From the NCBI RefSeq assembly GCF_024508665.1, contig NZ_JANINP010000001.1, positions 310,001-374,000 of the forward strand: a stretch of DNA of 64,000 bases, read 5' to 3'. Source of the stretch: Sphingomonas sp. (GTDB lineage: Bacteria; Pseudomonadota; Alphaproteobacteria; Sphingomonadales; Sphingomonadaceae). The notes under the pieces were generated by a model. It searched no databases and was not told the origin of the DNA. It saw nothing but the letters and a program-made list of their open reading frames with translations. The position numbers were made by a program, and so were the translations under genes. Below, in pieces: positions 25,902-35,792 of the stretch; the stretch's first letter is position 1, and the number at the start of each line of letters is the position of its first letter.

Positions 25902-27116
25902 ATGGCATCCGCCGCCGAACTCGATCGTCCGTCCGACGCACTCGAGAATTTCCGTTCCGAAGTCCGCGACTGGCTCGCCGCCAATTTCCCCGCGTCGCTC
26001 AAGGGCAAGGGCAATGCTCTCGCCAGCGTCGAGGGGCCGACCCAGGAAACGCCGGAGATGACGGCGTGGCGCAAGGCAATGGGTGAAAAGGGCTGGGGCG
26101 TGCCGACCTGGCCGAAGGAATATGGCGGCGGCGGGCTCAGCCGTGCCGAGGCCAGGGTGCTGGCGGACGAGATGGCGCGCGTCGACGCGTGGAATCCGAT
26201 CGGCGGCATGGGCGTGATGATGTTCGGTCCGACGTTGCTCGAATATGGCAATGAAGCACAGAAGCGCGAGCATATCCCGGCGATCGCCAAGGGCGAAGTG
26301 CGCTGGTGCCAGGGGTATTCCGAGCCGAATGCCGGCTCGGACCTCGCCAATCTCCAGACCTTCGCCGAGGACAAGGGCGATCATTATCTGGTCAACGGCC
26401 AGAAGACCTGGACTTCGGGCGGACAATGGGCGGACAAATGCTTCTGCCTCGTCCGTACCGACAAGACCGAAAAGCACAAGGGCATCAGCTTCCTGCTGAT
26501 CGACATGACCTCACCCGGCGTCGAGGTGAAGCCGATCAAGATGATCAGCGGCATGTCTCCTTTCTGCGAGACCTTCTTCACCAACGTGAAGGTGCCCAAG
26601 GAGAATCTGGTCGGCGAGGAAGGGCAGGGCTGGACGATCGGCAAGCGCCTGCTCCAGCACGAACGTACCAATCTGTCGGGCGGCGGCTCGCGATTGCAGC
26701 CGAGCGGGCCGGGGCTGCCCGACATGGCCAAGAAATATGTCGGCACCGATGCCGAGGGTCGGATCGCCGATCCTGATCTCCGCGCGCGGATCGCCAAGTT
26801 CGAGATGGATTGGCGCGCCTTCCTGCTGACCGCGATGCGCGTCCAGGCCGAATCCAAGGCGAAGGGCGGCGTGTCCGAAGTATCGTCGATCCTCAAGACG
26901 ATCGGCACCAAGCTCGGCCAGGAACGTGCCGAGCTGACGATCGAGATCAGGGGATTGCAGGGTCTGGGCTGGGGAGGCGAGGGCTTCAGTGAAGCCGAAC
27001 TGCACGAGGTGCGCGCCTGGCTCTTCGGCAAGGCGACGACGATCTATGGTGGGTCGACCGAGATCCAGAACAACGTGATCGCCAAGCGCATCCTGGGGAT
27101 GCTGGATCATCAATAA
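25902..27116 (+). CDS. Acyl-CoA dehydrogenase, large-subunit type (pair 1)
   Basis: FAD enzyme of 404 residues that oxidises acyl-CoA to the 2-enoyl-CoA. Domains: N-terminal alpha (1-150), beta (WCQGYSEPNAGSDLA, then NGQKTWTSGG), C-terminal alpha. The canonical Glu of the YEGT motif is replaced: IYGGSTEIQ carries Gly there, so the base must lie elsewhere or in the partner. It is followed 98 bases later by a shorter paralogue lacking the TxEIQ motif. Such tandem large/small genes often encode alpha2beta2 dehydrogenases, as in actinobacterial steroid side-chain breakdown, where two half-sites complement one another. ATG at 25902 follows GAGGAGAGG. Confidence 0.9.
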   Translation: MASAAELDRPSDALENFRSEVRDWLAANFPASLKGKGNALASVEGPTQETPEMTAWRKAMGEKGWGVPTWPKEYGGGGLSRAEARVLADEMARVDAWNPIGGMGVMMFGPTLLEYGNEAQKREHIPAIAKGEVRWCQGYSEPNAGSDLANLQTFAEDKGDHYLVNGQKTWTSGGQWADKCFCLVRTDKTEKHKGISFLLIDMTSPGVEVKPIKMISGMSPFCETFFTNVKVPKENLVGEEGQGWTIGKRLLQHERTNLSGGGSRLQPSGPGLPDMAKKYVGTDAEGRIADPDLRARIAKFEMDWRAFLLTAMRVQAESKAKGGVSEVSSILKTIGTKLGQERAELTIEIRGLQGLGWGGEGFSEAELHEVRAWLFGKATTIYGGSTEIQNNVIAKRILGMLDHQ

Positions 27117-27120
27117 TTTC

Positions 27121-27204
27121 CGTCGCCCCGGCGAAGGCCGGGGCCGCTGCGTAACTGAGCGCAGCCCTAATACTCTAGCGGCCCCGGCCTCCGCCGGGGC
27201 GACG
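27121..27204. repeat. Palindromic intergenic repeat, family A
   Basis: Inverted repeat with 27-base arms (27121-27147 and 27178-27204) opening CGTCGCCCCGGC and matching at 26 of 27 positions. It fills the spacer between the two dehydrogenase genes. Near-identical copies lie at 35708-35784, 38820-38896 and 48444-48529. Confidence 0.85.
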
Positions 27205-27214
27205 AGGTAGAAAA

Positions 27215-28288
27215 ATGGCCGTCCTCAACGAAGAACAGACGATGCTGCGCGACATGGCGCGCGAATGGACTCGCAACGAAAGCCCGGTGACCGCGTGGCG
27301 CAAGGTGCGCGATGCCGATACGGCGACGGGGTACGACCCCAATGTCTATACCGAGATGGCGCAGATGGGCTGGGCCGGGATCGTCATTCCCGAAGCCCAG
27401 GGCGGCTCCGATTTCGGCTGGCTCAGCCTGGGCCTGGTAATCGAGGAGCTCGGCCGCACGCTGACGGCGAGCCCCTTGTCGGCAAGCGCGGTCGCGGCGT
27501 CGGCGATCGTGCTCGGCGGCAGCGATGCCCAAAAGGATGCCTGGCTGCCCAGGATCGCGAGCGGCGAACTGGTCGCGACCTTCGCGCTCGATGAGGGGCC
27601 GCGTCACGATCCCGAGAATATCAAGACTGCGGTCAATGGCGGCAAGCTCAGCGGGACCAAGGCGTTCGTGGCGGAAGGCGACAGCGCCGGACTGTTCGTC
27701 GTCGCGGCGGCGGACGGGCTTTATCTGGTCGACGGCAATCAGGCGGGCGTGTCACGCTCGCGCCGCCACCTGACCGATTTCCGCAGTCACGCCGAAGTGA
27801 CGTTCGACGCGGTCGAAGCCGACAAGCTGGCGAATGGCGGTGACAAACTGCTCGATCAGGTGCTCGACCGCGCCCGCGTGGTCGCCTCGGCCGAAATGCT
27901 CGGCATGGCGCAGCAGGCGTTCGAGACGACGCTCGATTATCTCAAGCAGCGGCGTCAGTTCGATCAGGTCCTGTCGACCTTCCAGGCGCTGCAACACCGT
28001 ATGGCGGGCCTGTTCAGCGACATCGAACTGATGCGCTCGGCGGTGGAAGCCGGGCTTGCGGCAATCGACGCCGGCGGCGACACGCGCCAGGCGGCTCTGC
28101 TCGCCAAGACCAAGGCCAATGAAGTCGGTCACGCGATGAGCCGCGAAATGATCCAACTGCATGGCGGCATCGGCATGACGGACGAATATGATGCCGGCTT
28201 CTACCTCAAGCGCATGCGTGTGCTGGAAGCGGTATGGGGCAATACCGCCTACCTCCGCGACCGCTTCGCGCGCCTCGGCGGGTACTGA
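27215..28288 (+). CDS. Acyl-CoA dehydrogenase, small-subunit type (pair 1)
   Basis: Flavoprotein-like protein of 357 residues, the probable partner of the upstream 404-residue dehydrogenase. It has the N-terminal ACAD domain (GWAGIVIPEAQGGSDFGWL), a shortened beta domain lacking a clear FAD WxTS motif, and a C-terminal helical domain (LKQRRQFDQVLSTFQALQHR, then IQLHGGIGMTDEYD). The usual EGTSEIQ catalytic loop is absent, as expected for small subunits of heterotetrameric ACADs. A weak hairpin follows it, so the two genes plausibly form the whole transcript. Confidence 0.87.
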   Translation: MAVLNEEQTMLRDMAREWTRNESPVTAWRKVRDADTATGYDPNVYTEMAQMGWAGIVIPEAQGGSDFGWLSLGLVIEELGRTLTASPLSASAVAASAIVLGGSDAQKDAWLPRIASGELVATFALDEGPRHDPENIKTAVNGGKLSGTKAFVAEGDSAGLFVVAAADGLYLVDGNQAGVSRSRRHLTDFRSHAEVTFDAVEADKLANGGDKLLDQVLDRARVVASAEMLGMAQQAFETTLDYLKQRRQFDQVLSTFQALQHRMAGLFSDIELMRSAVEAGLAAIDAGGDTRQAALLAKTKANEVGHAMSREMIQLHGGIGMTDEYDAGFYLKRMRVLEAVWGNTAYLRDRFARLGGY

Positions 28289-28311
28289 GGCAAATCTCCC
28301 TTGTGGTGATG

Positions 28312-28345
28312 TTTTCCGGGATCGGGTTTGGCCGGTCCCGGAAAC
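28312..28345 (+). terminator. Hairpin after dehydrogenase pair 1
   Basis: TTTCCGGGA (28313-28321) pairs with TCCCGGAAA (28336-28344), loop 14 bases, 24 bases after the stop. No strong U-run follows, so rho-independent termination is only possible. Confidence 0.4.
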
Positions 28346-28408
28346 ATAAGCCTGTGCTATTTCCGCGTCGAACCGAGAATCCATAGCATTTTGCAACGCG
28401 AGTTGCGC

Positions 28409-28437
28409 TTGACGTAGCGTTACTCATAGTGCCTATT
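28409..28437 (+). promoter_or_regulatory. Candidate promoter of second TonB receptor
   Basis: TTGACG (28409-28414), a 17-base spacer and CCTATT (28432-28437) about 55 bases before the receptor start. The -35 box is good and the -10 box weak. Confidence 0.35.
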
Positions 28438-28491
28438 CGAGTTCCGGGTATGGAACCGCTCAAGCGTTCCGACCCGCTTGGGGAGAGGCAC

Positions 28492-31400
28492 ATGACCAAG
28501 ACAAGGTTGCTTTGCGCCTGCGCGATTTCCGTATTTGCGGTATGCGCGGCATCTTCGGCGGCTGCGCAATCGACGCCGGCGGCGGACCCGCAGGACACCG
28601 GCAGCACACCGGATATCATCGTTACTGGATCGATCATCAGGGGGACGCCCGAGGATGCGGCGCTGCCGGTCAACGTGATCGGCGCCGATGAACTCCAGAA
28701 GCAAGGGTCACCGTCCGCTGTCGAATTGCTCAAGGCGTTGCCGACATCAAGCGCGGTACTTGGCGACTCGAACCAGTTCGACAGCCGTTCGCAAGGCGCG
28801 GAAGGCATCGCCACCGCCAACCTCCGTGGCTTATCGCCGCAGCGAACTCTCGTGTTGCTCAACAATCGGCGCCTGGTCACGGCCGGCAATGGTGTTCCCG
28901 CCGTCGATATCAATCTAATTCCGTCCGCGGCGATCGGCCGTATCGAAGTGCTCAAGGACGGTGCGGCGGCGACCTATGGATCGGACGCGGTCGCCGGCGT
29001 GGTCAATTTCATCACGCGTACCGACCAGGAAGGGTTTCGCGCTTCCGCCGCCTATCGTTGGGTCAAGGATACAGACGGCGATATCGACGCGTCGCTGAGC
29101 TACGGCCATGTCGGCAACGGCTTCCGGATGCTTGCCGCTATCGGCTTCAATAAGCGCGGCCAGTTGCTGGCACGCGATCGCGATTTCGCGGTCCAACCCT
29201 TTCTCAACAATCCGCAAGGCGGTTGGACCGGCGGTGGTAACCCGGCCAACTTCCTCCTGGTTGGTCCGAGTGCAACCCCGGGCGTCGTTACCCCTTATAC
29301 GGGTGTCGTGGCCGATACGAGCTGCGTTCCGTTGGGCGGGTATCTCGGCGCAAACGGCCGTTGCTCGACACAATATACCGGGTTCGACACCCTGGTGGAT
29401 CTCGAGAAGCGCATTACCGCCTTCACCGATGTCGAGGTCGATCTGGGTGGCAGCCACAAATTCGAGGTCACCGCGCTGTATGGACGCACGACGGTCCCGC
29501 ATTACCTGACCTCGCCGTCCTACCTGCTGACGCAATTGCCCTCGACAGTGTCGCTCGGCGGTTCGGTGGCGAACACCAGCCTCGGCCTGGGTTTCTACGT
29601 ACCGGCCAACAATCCGGGATTCATCGCATACAAGGCCGCCAATCCCTCGCTTTTCATCAGCCCGGTGACGGGCAATCCTTTACCGGCGAGTGGAGCTGTC
29701 TTCCCATTATTGTTGTTCCGCCCATATATGGCGGGCGGCAACCCCTCCACGCTCGGGGATTCGGGTGAGACCGGTTCGGCGCGCGGCATGCGCAAGTCGG
29801 AATCAATCCGTTTCACGGCCGAATTCAGCGGCAAATTGGCGCCGAATCTCAATTACAGCCTGTCGGCGACCTACCACCAATATTACCGCTATATCGACGG
29901 CTACGACTCGTTCGGCGACCGCATCCAATTGGCCTTGCGCGGTTTCGGAGGGCCCAACTGCACCGGGAACGTGCCGGGCGCGAACGGCTGTATGTGGCTC
30001 AACCCGTTCGGCAATGCGGTAACCGCTGGCGCGATCAACGGTACGACCAACCCGCAAGGCAATGCCGCTTTGGCCAATAGCAAGGCGCTGACTGACTGGT
30101 TCTTCGTGCGGTCATCGACCGCGGTCGATTCCCAACTGTTCGTGCTCGACGGCAATATCAGCGGCTCGACCGGTATCAAGCTGCCAGGCGGCGACATCCA
30201 GTTCGGCGTAGGCGCGCAATATCGCTACAATTGGTTCGATACGAAATATGCCGCGAACAACAATCTGGCGGCCAATCCCTGCCGCGACACGCCCATTACC
30301 GGCAACACAAACCCCGCGGCATGCGCACCGACATCGGGCGTCACGCCGAGTCCCGCGACAGGCGCGCTGGCATTCCTGGGTACCAACCGCGACAGTTTCC
30401 TGAAGGGCGGCGTCAAGGCCGTGTTCGCCGAATTGCAGCTTCCGGTGTTCGACAGCTTCAATGTCCAGGCGGCCGTGCGATACGAGGATTATGGCGGCTC
30501 GGTCGGTTCGACCGTCGATCCCCAGGTCCGCGCGCGTTGGCAGGTCACCGACTGGCTGGCGATCCGCGGCGGATACGGAACGACGTTTCGCGGCCCGACG
30601 CTGGCGAACATAACCAACAATTTCGTGACCGCGCTCCAGCTAATTGGGACGACGTTCAAGCCGGTAGACGTCTACGGCAACCCCGCGCTCAAGCCCGAAA
30701 GCTCCGAAAACTACTCGGCCGGCATTCTGTTGAAGTTCGGCGGGTTCAACGCCAGCGTGGACTATTTCCGTTACAACCTGACCGACGTCATCGTCAGCGA
30801 TCCGCTGAGCGCGATGGTCGCTACATTGTTCCCGACGGGAATGCCCAATACCTGCGCCGCGAATGCGGGTCTTGCCGCCCGGTTCACCTTCTCGACCGGC
30901 GCGTGCACGGGGGCGACGACCGTTGCCAACATCGCGCGCGTCAAGACGATGTACCAGAACGGCGCTACCCAGCGTAACGACGGGCTCGATTTCAGCGTCA
31001 ATTACCGGTCGAACCAGTTCCTTGGCTCAGATATCCGCTTCGGCATCGGCGCGGACGCCACGCGGACGCTGCACAACCGGATCAGCGCGATCTTCGTGGC
31101 AGGAACGAAGGTTCAGGACGCGTTCGATGGGGTCGGGCTGCTGAACTATCAATCGACATTATATCCGGTGCCGAAGTGGAAGGGGCAGGCGTATCTCGAC
31201 CTTGGTGCCGGCCCGGTCGATGCAAGACTGACCGTCAACTATACCGGCGGGCTGCACGACCAGCGCTACGATACCAGGACGGGGCCATTCGCACCCAATT
31301 GCGCGCTGGGTTTGAAACCTGGGGCGACCGGTCCCTGTGTCGATAGCGGTCTGACACCGAACGCCGCGAGCATTCTGACCGGAGCGGACCTCAACGACTT

Positions 31401-31581
31401 CATCTCGGCCGACCTCAACGTCCAGGTGAAGCTTCCCTGGAAGAACATTGTCCTGACCGGAACGGTGTTCAACATCTTCGACGCGTCGCCGCCCTTCGCG
31501 CGAGAGGATTACAATTACGAGCCGTTCGTCGGGAATCCCTACGGCCGCATGTTCAAGCTCGGCCTGTCGACCAAGTTCTGA
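28492..31581 (+). CDS. TonB-dependent outer membrane receptor
   Basis: Receptor of 1029 residues. ATG at 28492 follows GGGGAGAGG and begins a signal peptide cleaved near SSAAAQ; upstream in-frame starts are unlikely. The TonB-box-like DIIVTGSIIRG is followed by a plug with LRGLSPQRTLVLLNNRRL and KDGAAATYGSDAVAGVVNF, typical of receptors with a standard plug. The 22-strand barrel ends in Phe (FKLGLSTKF). It is flanked by dehydrogenase pair 1 and an MFS carrier, so uptake of a substrate degraded as CoA thioester is likely. No local ferric siderophore genes are visible, arguing against an iron role, though this is weak evidence. Confidence 0.9.
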   Translation: MTKTRLLCACAISVFAVCAASSAAAQSTPAADPQDTGSTPDIIVTGSIIRGTPEDAALPVNVIGADELQKQGSPSAVELLKALPTSSAVLGDSNQFDSRSQGAEGIATANLRGLSPQRTLVLLNNRRLVTAGNGVPAVDINLIPSAAIGRIEVLKDGAAATYGSDAVAGVVNFITRTDQEGFRASAAYRWVKDTDGDIDASLSYGHVGNGFRMLAAIGFNKRGQLLARDRDFAVQPFLNNPQGGWTGGGNPANFLLVGPSATPGVVTPYTGVVADTSCVPLGGYLGANGRCSTQYTGFDTLVDLEKRITAFTDVEVDLGGSHKFEVTALYGRTTVPHYLTSPSYLLTQLPSTVSLGGSVANTSLGLGFYVPANNPGFIAYKAANPSLFISPVTGNPLPASGAVFPLLLFRPYMAGGNPSTLGDSGETGSARGMRKSESIRFTAEFSGKLAPNLNYSLSATYHQYYRYIDGYDSFGDRIQLALRGFGGPNCTGNVPGANGCMWLNPFGNAVTAGAINGTTNPQGNAALANSKALTDWFFVRSSTAVDSQLFVLDGNISGSTGIKLPGGDIQFGVGAQYRYNWFDTKYAANNNLAANPCRDTPITGNTNPAACAPTSGVTPSPATGALAFLGTNRDSFLKGGVKAVFAELQLPVFDSFNVQAAVRYEDYGGSVGSTVDPQVRARWQVTDWLAIRGGYGTTFRGPTLANITNNFVTALQLIGTTFKPVDVYGNPALKPESSENYSAGILLKFGGFNASVDYFRYNLTDVIVSDPLSAMVATLFPTGMPNTCAANAGLAARFTFSTGACTGATTVANIARVKTMYQNGATQRNDGLDFSVNYRSNQFLGSDIRFGIGADATRTLHNRISAIFVAGTKVQDAFDGVGLLNYQSTLYPVPKWKGQAYLDLGAGPVDARLTVNYTGGLHDQRYDTRTGPFAPNCALGLKPGATGPCVDSGLTPNAASILTGADLNDFISADLNVQVKLPWKNIVLTGTVFNIFDASPPFAREDYNYEPFVGNPYGRMFKLGLSTKF

Positions 31582-31606
31582 CCTTGACTGACTGAGCCTT
31601 CTCTCC

Positions 31607-31648
31607 GGCCTCGCCGCGCCAGACCAGCGCGGCGGGGCCGTTCTTTTA
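31607..31648 (+). terminator. Rho-independent terminator after receptor
   Basis: GGCCTCGCCGCGC pairs with GCGCGGCGGGGCC (13 bases, one G-U), loop 7, followed by GTTCTTTT. It lies 26 bases after the receptor stop and so separates the receptor from the MFS gene. Confidence 0.8.
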
Positions 31649-31673
31649 GATAAACAGAAAGGTCGCCCTTCCC

Positions 31674-32996
31674 GTGTCCTCCCCCACGCACCTTCCCGAA
31701 GTCGAGGCGACGTTCGTCCCCAGACGCCGCGCACTGACGCTACTGCTGCTCACTTTCGCCTATTTCTTCAGCTACATGGACCGGCAGATCCTCGCGATCC
31801 TCAATGAGGATATCATCAAGAGTCTCCACCTGTCCGACGCCCAGATGGGCATTCTGGGCGGCATGGCGTTCGCGATCTTCTATGCCGGACTGGGGATACC
31901 CGTCGCCTGGCTCGCCGATCGCAGCAACCGCGTGCGGATCATCGCCGGAGCGCTGGCGATCTGGAGCGCCTTCACCGCATTGGGCGGGCTTGCCGGCAAT
32001 TTCTGGCAGTTGCTCGGCGCACGGATCGGCGTCGGCATCGGTGAGGCCGGGTCGAGCCCGCCGAGCCATTCGATCATTGCCGACCTCTACCCGCCCGACA
32101 AGCGCGCATCGGCGATGTCGATCTATTCGCTCGGCGTCGGCCTTGGCGCGGCGTTCGGCACGATCATCGGCGGTGTTGTCGCGACCTATTATGGCTGGCG
32201 CATCGCGATGTACGTGATCGGCCTGCCCGGTTTGCTGCTGGCGGCGATCATCTGGGCCGTCGTGCCTGAGCCCAAGCGCGGCCTGTCCGACGCGCAGATC
32301 GCGATGGATGAGGCCAAGCCCTCGCTGATCGATGGCTTCACCACCTTGTTCGCCAACCGTGCCGCGCTCCACATCGTCGCCGGCTTCACGCTGACCTCGA
32401 TGATCGGTTACGGCCTGACCGCATTCGGGCCCAGTTTCATGCAGCGTTCGTTCGGCTTCACGAAGCTCGACATCGCGCTGAAGGTGGCGCCCGCGGGGGC
32501 GATCATCGTCGCTGTCGCCGCTATCGCCAGCGGACGGATCGCCGACCGGCTGACGCGCCGCTATGGACAGTACAGCCAGTCGTTCATGGTGGCGGTTTTC
32601 AAGACGATCGGGCTGCCGCTGACCCTATGCGTCTATACCGCGACCAACCCGACCTTCGGCGTAGCGGCCTATTTCCTGTCGATCCTGTTTTCGACCGCCT
32701 ATCTCGGCGTGACCTTCGCGCTGATCCAGTCGGAAGCGCCGGTTCGGCTGCGCGCGACCTGGGCAGCGATTACGTTGCTGGTCAACAATATGATTGGGCT
32801 GGGGCTCGGGCCATTTCTGGTCGGCATGTTGAGCGACGCGCTCAAGCCGACTTACGGCGCTGAGTCTCTGCGGTATTCAATGTTCGTCTTCAGCGCGATC
32901 ACGCCCTGGGCGATCTTCCATTACTGGCGCGCGGGCGTGTTGCTCAAGCGCAAGGCGCTCGAGCGGAAGGCAGTGCAAGACGCGATTGCCGTCTGA
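31674..32996 (+). CDS. MFS transporter, spinster-like
   Basis: Twelve-segment transporter of 440 residues. Segment 1 with FSYMDRQILAIL and the loop WLADRSNRVRI match the spinster-like MFS branch that often carries organic acids, aromatic or steroid-like compounds in sphingomonads. The GTG at 31674 is the first start in frame; a GAAAGG element sits 13 or so bases upstream. It starts directly after the receptor terminator, so it may have its own promoter or depend on read-through. It ends 14 bases from the convergent tandem TetR gene. Substrate is probably the compound taken up by the adjacent receptor (inference). Confidence 0.87.
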   Translation: MSSPTHLPEVEATFVPRRRALTLLLLTFAYFFSYMDRQILAILNEDIIKSLHLSDAQMGILGGMAFAIFYAGLGIPVAWLADRSNRVRIIAGALAIWSAFTALGGLAGNFWQLLGARIGVGIGEAGSSPPSHSIIADLYPPDKRASAMSIYSLGVGLGAAFGTIIGGVVATYYGWRIAMYVIGLPGLLLAAIIWAVVPEPKRGLSDAQIAMDEAKPSLIDGFTTLFANRAALHIVAGFTLTSMIGYGLTAFGPSFMQRSFGFTKLDIALKVAPAGAIIVAVAAIASGRIADRLTRRYGQYSQSFMVAVFKTIGLPLTLCVYTATNPTFGVAAYFLSILFSTAYLGVTFALIQSEAPVRLRATWAAITLLVNNMIGLGLGPFLVGMLSDALKPTYGAESLRYSMFVFSAITPWAIFHYWRAGVLLKRKALERKAVQDAIAV

Positions 32997-33010
32997 GTAT
33001 CGGCGGCGGA

Positions 33011-34258
33011 TCAGCTCTCCGCCGCGCGGTCGTCGAACATGCCGAAGGCGAGGGTGGAAGCGTACATCGCTACCGCCCGATCGCGCGGCATCGCCGATGC
33101 CCATTTGCGCATGTCGAAGGCGGCATTCTGCAGCGCCATCAGCGACTGACTGACGATGAGCGCGTCGACCGGACGGACGGAGCCCTCGGCGGCGCCGTCC
33201 GACAGCATCCCGGCATAGCGCCGCGCGATGCGGTTCGAACGGTCGAGCATCGCCTGGCGGACCTGGCGCGGCAGGCCGGTCAGCGCGGTCGTGCGCAGCA
33301 ATGGCCCGCGCTCGGAAAATTGGACGTCGAGCAAGGTCGCAATGATGCTCGACAGGCGATGCCACCAATCGCCATTGCTGTTTTCGCCGACCTGGATCGT
33401 TTCGGTGATCGTGTCGAAGCTGCGCTTGTAGCATTCGATGACCAGATCGTCCTTCGCATCGAGATGGTGGTAGAAGCTGCCCTTGGTGACATTGAGTTCC
33501 GACGCGATGCGCTGGACCGAGGCGCCGCGATAGCCGAGTTCGTTGATCAGGCGGGTCGCCGCGCGCAGGAACGCCTCGCGGCCCGGCTCCGCTTCCTCGT
33601 GCTCGATATCGAGGATCGACGGCTCCCATTTGGCGCCGGGGACCGCGATGCCGTGGCGGAACATGTCCATCAACCGCGCCTCGACGCGGTCGAACTGATC
33701 GAGGTCGTAACGCACGATCCAGGCCGGGATCCAGAAGGTGTTTTCGAGCAGCACGTGCGCGCGCGCGCCGAACAAATCCTTGAGGCGGCGGTTCTCGGGT
33801 TCCTCGCCCCATAGAGCGCGCGTCTTGCGGAAAATCTCGCGCCAGGCGGCCATCAGCCGGCCGAGCATGGGATCCTCCATTGCGCGAAGGTCGCTGAGCG
33901 TCGCCAGCGCGCGCTCCTCGTTCTCACGGATGCGCGCGAACCGCTCCATGTTGAGCGACAGATAGCGCGCGACCCGCGCCTCCGGGGTCGCCTCCATCTG
34001 GGCGGTGTCGAGCATTTCCCCCAAGGTTTCGAGCGTATGTTCGAAACACGCCTGGGCGAGGTCTTCCTTGCGCTTGAAATAATAGGTGACGCTCGTCGTG
34101 TTGAGTCCCACGCGGCGCGCAACATCGGCGAAGGTCATGCCCTTCGCGCTCTGTTCGTTTATCGCTTCGGACGCAGCGGCCAGGATCGCATTACGTTTCG
34201 CCTTGAAACGTTTCGTTCCCGTAACCTCGTCCAGTTCAGCAGTGTCGGCTTGCCCCAT
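33011..34258 (-). CDS. Tandem (double) TetR-type regulator
   Basis: Regulator of 415 residues, about twice the usual 190-220 of TetR proteins, because two TetR units are fused in one frame. The first HTH (about 42-65) reads FADVARRVGLNTTSVTYYF; the second (about 246-271) reads VQRIASELNVTKGSFYHHL. Each is followed by its own helical ligand/dimerisation segment. The frame is continuous, so this is a true fusion and not a sequencing frameshift. One chain carries two DNA-binding heads, so the protein may act as a monomer on a two-half operator or as a dimer on a four-half site. It diverges from the ACAD10/11-like gene across 160 bases that include a candidate operator at 34362-34377. Confidence 0.85.
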   Translation of the reverse strand: MGQADTAELDEVTGTKRFKAKRNAILAAASEAINEQSAKGMTFADVARRVGLNTTSVTYYFKRKEDLAQACFEHTLETLGEMLDTAQMEATPEARVARYLSLNMERFARIRENEERALATLSDLRAMEDPMLGRLMAAWREIFRKTRALWGEEPENRRLKDLFGARAHVLLENTFWIPAWIVRYDLDQFDRVEARLMDMFRHGIAVPGAKWEPSILDIEHEEAEPGREAFLRAATRLINELGYRGASVQRIASELNVTKGSFYHHLDAKDDLVIECYKRSFDTITETIQVGENSNGDWWHRLSSIIATLLDVQFSERGPLLRTTALTGLPRQVRQAMLDRSNRIARRYAGMLSDGAAEGSVRPVDALIVSQSLMALQNAAFDMRKWASAMPRDRAVAMYASTLAFGMFDDRAAES

Positions 34259-34361
34259 CCGTCCAGCTTAACATTTCCGTCACACGGAGCCAGCGGATTC
34301 CGCAACGCCATTTCGCTTTTCGTTGTTCGGGCATAGCGACAAAAAGAGGATTCAACGGCTT

Positions 34362-34377
34362 TACCGAAAACACGGTA
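34362..34377. promoter_or_regulatory. Candidate TetR operator
   Basis: TACCG-AAAACA-CGGTA, 5-base inverted arms in the divergent spacer between the tandem TetR gene and the dehydrogenase gene. A further CGG follows at once (GGTACGG), giving a repeated half-site pattern. Short arms make chance possible. Confidence 0.35.
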
Positions 34378-34418
34378 CGGTTTAGTCGGAGTCGCGACAG
34401 CCATAGGAGAGCAGCATC

Positions 34419-35702
34419 ATGGACTTTACGCTGAGCGATCGCGAAACCTATTTCCGGGACCGTGTGCGAGCCTTTATCGACAAGGAGATCGCACCCCGCA
34501 ACGCCGAATATCACAAGCAGTCCCACGAGGGTGAGCGCTGGAAAGTGATCCAGGTGATCGAGGACGTGAAGGAGATCGCCAAGGCGCAGGGCCTGTGGAA
34601 TTTCTTCATGCCGCCGCATTCGGGCCAGACCCATGTCGATGACAGTTTCGAGTTCGAAGGAACGCAGCTTTCCAATCTCGAATATGCTCTTTGCGCCGAG
34701 GAAATGGGCAAGATCGGCTGGGCTTCGGAATGCTTTAACTGCTCGGCCCCCGACACCGGCAACATGGAAGTCCTGCACCGTTACGGCACGCTCGAGCAGA
34801 AGGAGCGCTGGTTGCGCCCGTTGATGGAAGGCAAGATTCGCTCGGCCTTCCTGATGACCGAACCTGCGGTCGCCTCGTCCGACGCCACCAACATCGAGAC
34901 TTCGATGGTGCGCGACGGCGATCATTATGTCATCAACGGCCGCAAATGGTGGTCGTCTGGCGTCGGCGATCCGCGTTGCGCGGTCGCGATCGTGATGGGC
35001 AAGACCAATCCGGATGCCAAGCGTCATGCCCAGCAGAGCCAGATCCTGGTCCCGCTCGACGCGCCGGGCGTGAAGATCGAGAGGATGCTTTCGGTTTATG
35101 GGTATGATCATGCGCCGCACGGCCATGGTCAGGTGCTGCTAGAGAACGTCCGCGTGCCGGTCGACAATCTGCTGCTCGGCGAAGGGCGTGGTTTCGAGAT
35201 CGCGCAGGGCCGGCTCGGACCGGGCCGCATTCACCATTGCATGCGCACGATCGGCGTCGCCGAGACCGGGATCGAGGCGATGGCCAAGCGCCTGCTCAGC
35301 CGTGTCGCGTTCGGCAAGCGCATCGCCGATCATTCGATCTGGGAGCAACGTATCGCGCGTGCCCGCATCGACATCGAGATGACGCGCCTGTTGTGCCTCA
35401 AGGCCGCGGACATGATGGATAAGGCGGGCAACAAATCGGCGCAGCTCGAGATCGCCATGATCAAGGTCCAGGCGCCGACCATGGCGCTGCAGATCCTCGA
35501 CGACGCGATCCAGGCGCATGGCGGCGGCGGCGTGTCCGACGACTTCCCGCTGGCGCATCAATGGGCGGCAATGCGGACGTTGCGCTTCGCCGACGGTCCC
35601 GACGAGGTCCACAATCGCGCGATCGCGCGCAACGAGTTCGGGAAATATGCCGATTACAAGGCGGATATCCCTTCGAGCGGCGATCTAGGGGTTTCGCGTT
35701 AG
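34419..35702 (+). CDS. Acyl-CoA dehydrogenase, ACAD10/11 (LvaC) type
   Basis: Protein of 427 residues. It follows the ACAD10/11 branch: [20 protein letters not shown] at the start, [42 protein letters not shown], and a late [15 protein letters not shown]. In LvaC of Pseudomonas putida and mammalian ACAD10/11 this branch removes phosphate from 4-phosphooxy-acyl-CoA to give an enoyl-CoA instead of, or besides, simple dehydrogenation. An APH-fold kinase, the expected partner, lies 1.2 kb downstream on the same strand. It starts 160 bases from the tandem TetR gene and is probably controlled by it. An ordinary dehydrogenase role remains possible. Confidence 0.87.
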   Translation: MDFTLSDRETYFRDRVRAFIDKEIAPRNAEYHKQSHEGERWKVIQVIEDVKEIAKAQGLWNFFMPPHSGQTHVDDSFEFEGTQLSNLEYALCAEEMGKIGWASECFNCSAPDTGNMEVLHRYGTLEQKERWLRPLMEGKIRSAFLMTEPAVASSDATNIETSMVRDGDHYVINGRKWWSSGVGDPRCAVAIVMGKTNPDAKRHAQQSQILVPLDAPGVKIERMLSVYGYDHAPHGHGQVLLENVRVPVDNLLLGEGRGFEIAQGRLGPGRIHHCMRTIGVAETGIEAMAKRLLSRVAFGKRIADHSIWEQRIARARIDIEMTRLLCLKAADMMDKAGNKSAQLEIAMIKVQAPTMALQILDDAIQAHGGGGVSDDFPLAHQWAAMRTLRFADGPDEVHNRAIARNEFGKYADYKADIPSSGDLGVSR

Positions 35703-35707
35703 GTGAC

Positions 35708-35784
35708 CGTCGCCCCGGCGGAGGCCGGGGCCGCGATGTTGCAGGAACCAAAAGTTAGCGGCCCCGGCCTGCGCCGGGGCGACG
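35708..35784. repeat. Palindromic intergenic repeat, family A
   Basis: Arms 35708-35734 and 35758-35784 (CGTCGCCCCGGCG...), 27 bases with one mismatch. It fills the spacer between the dehydrogenase and alcohol dehydrogenase genes. Confidence 0.85.
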
Positions 35785-35792
35785 GAGACAAA

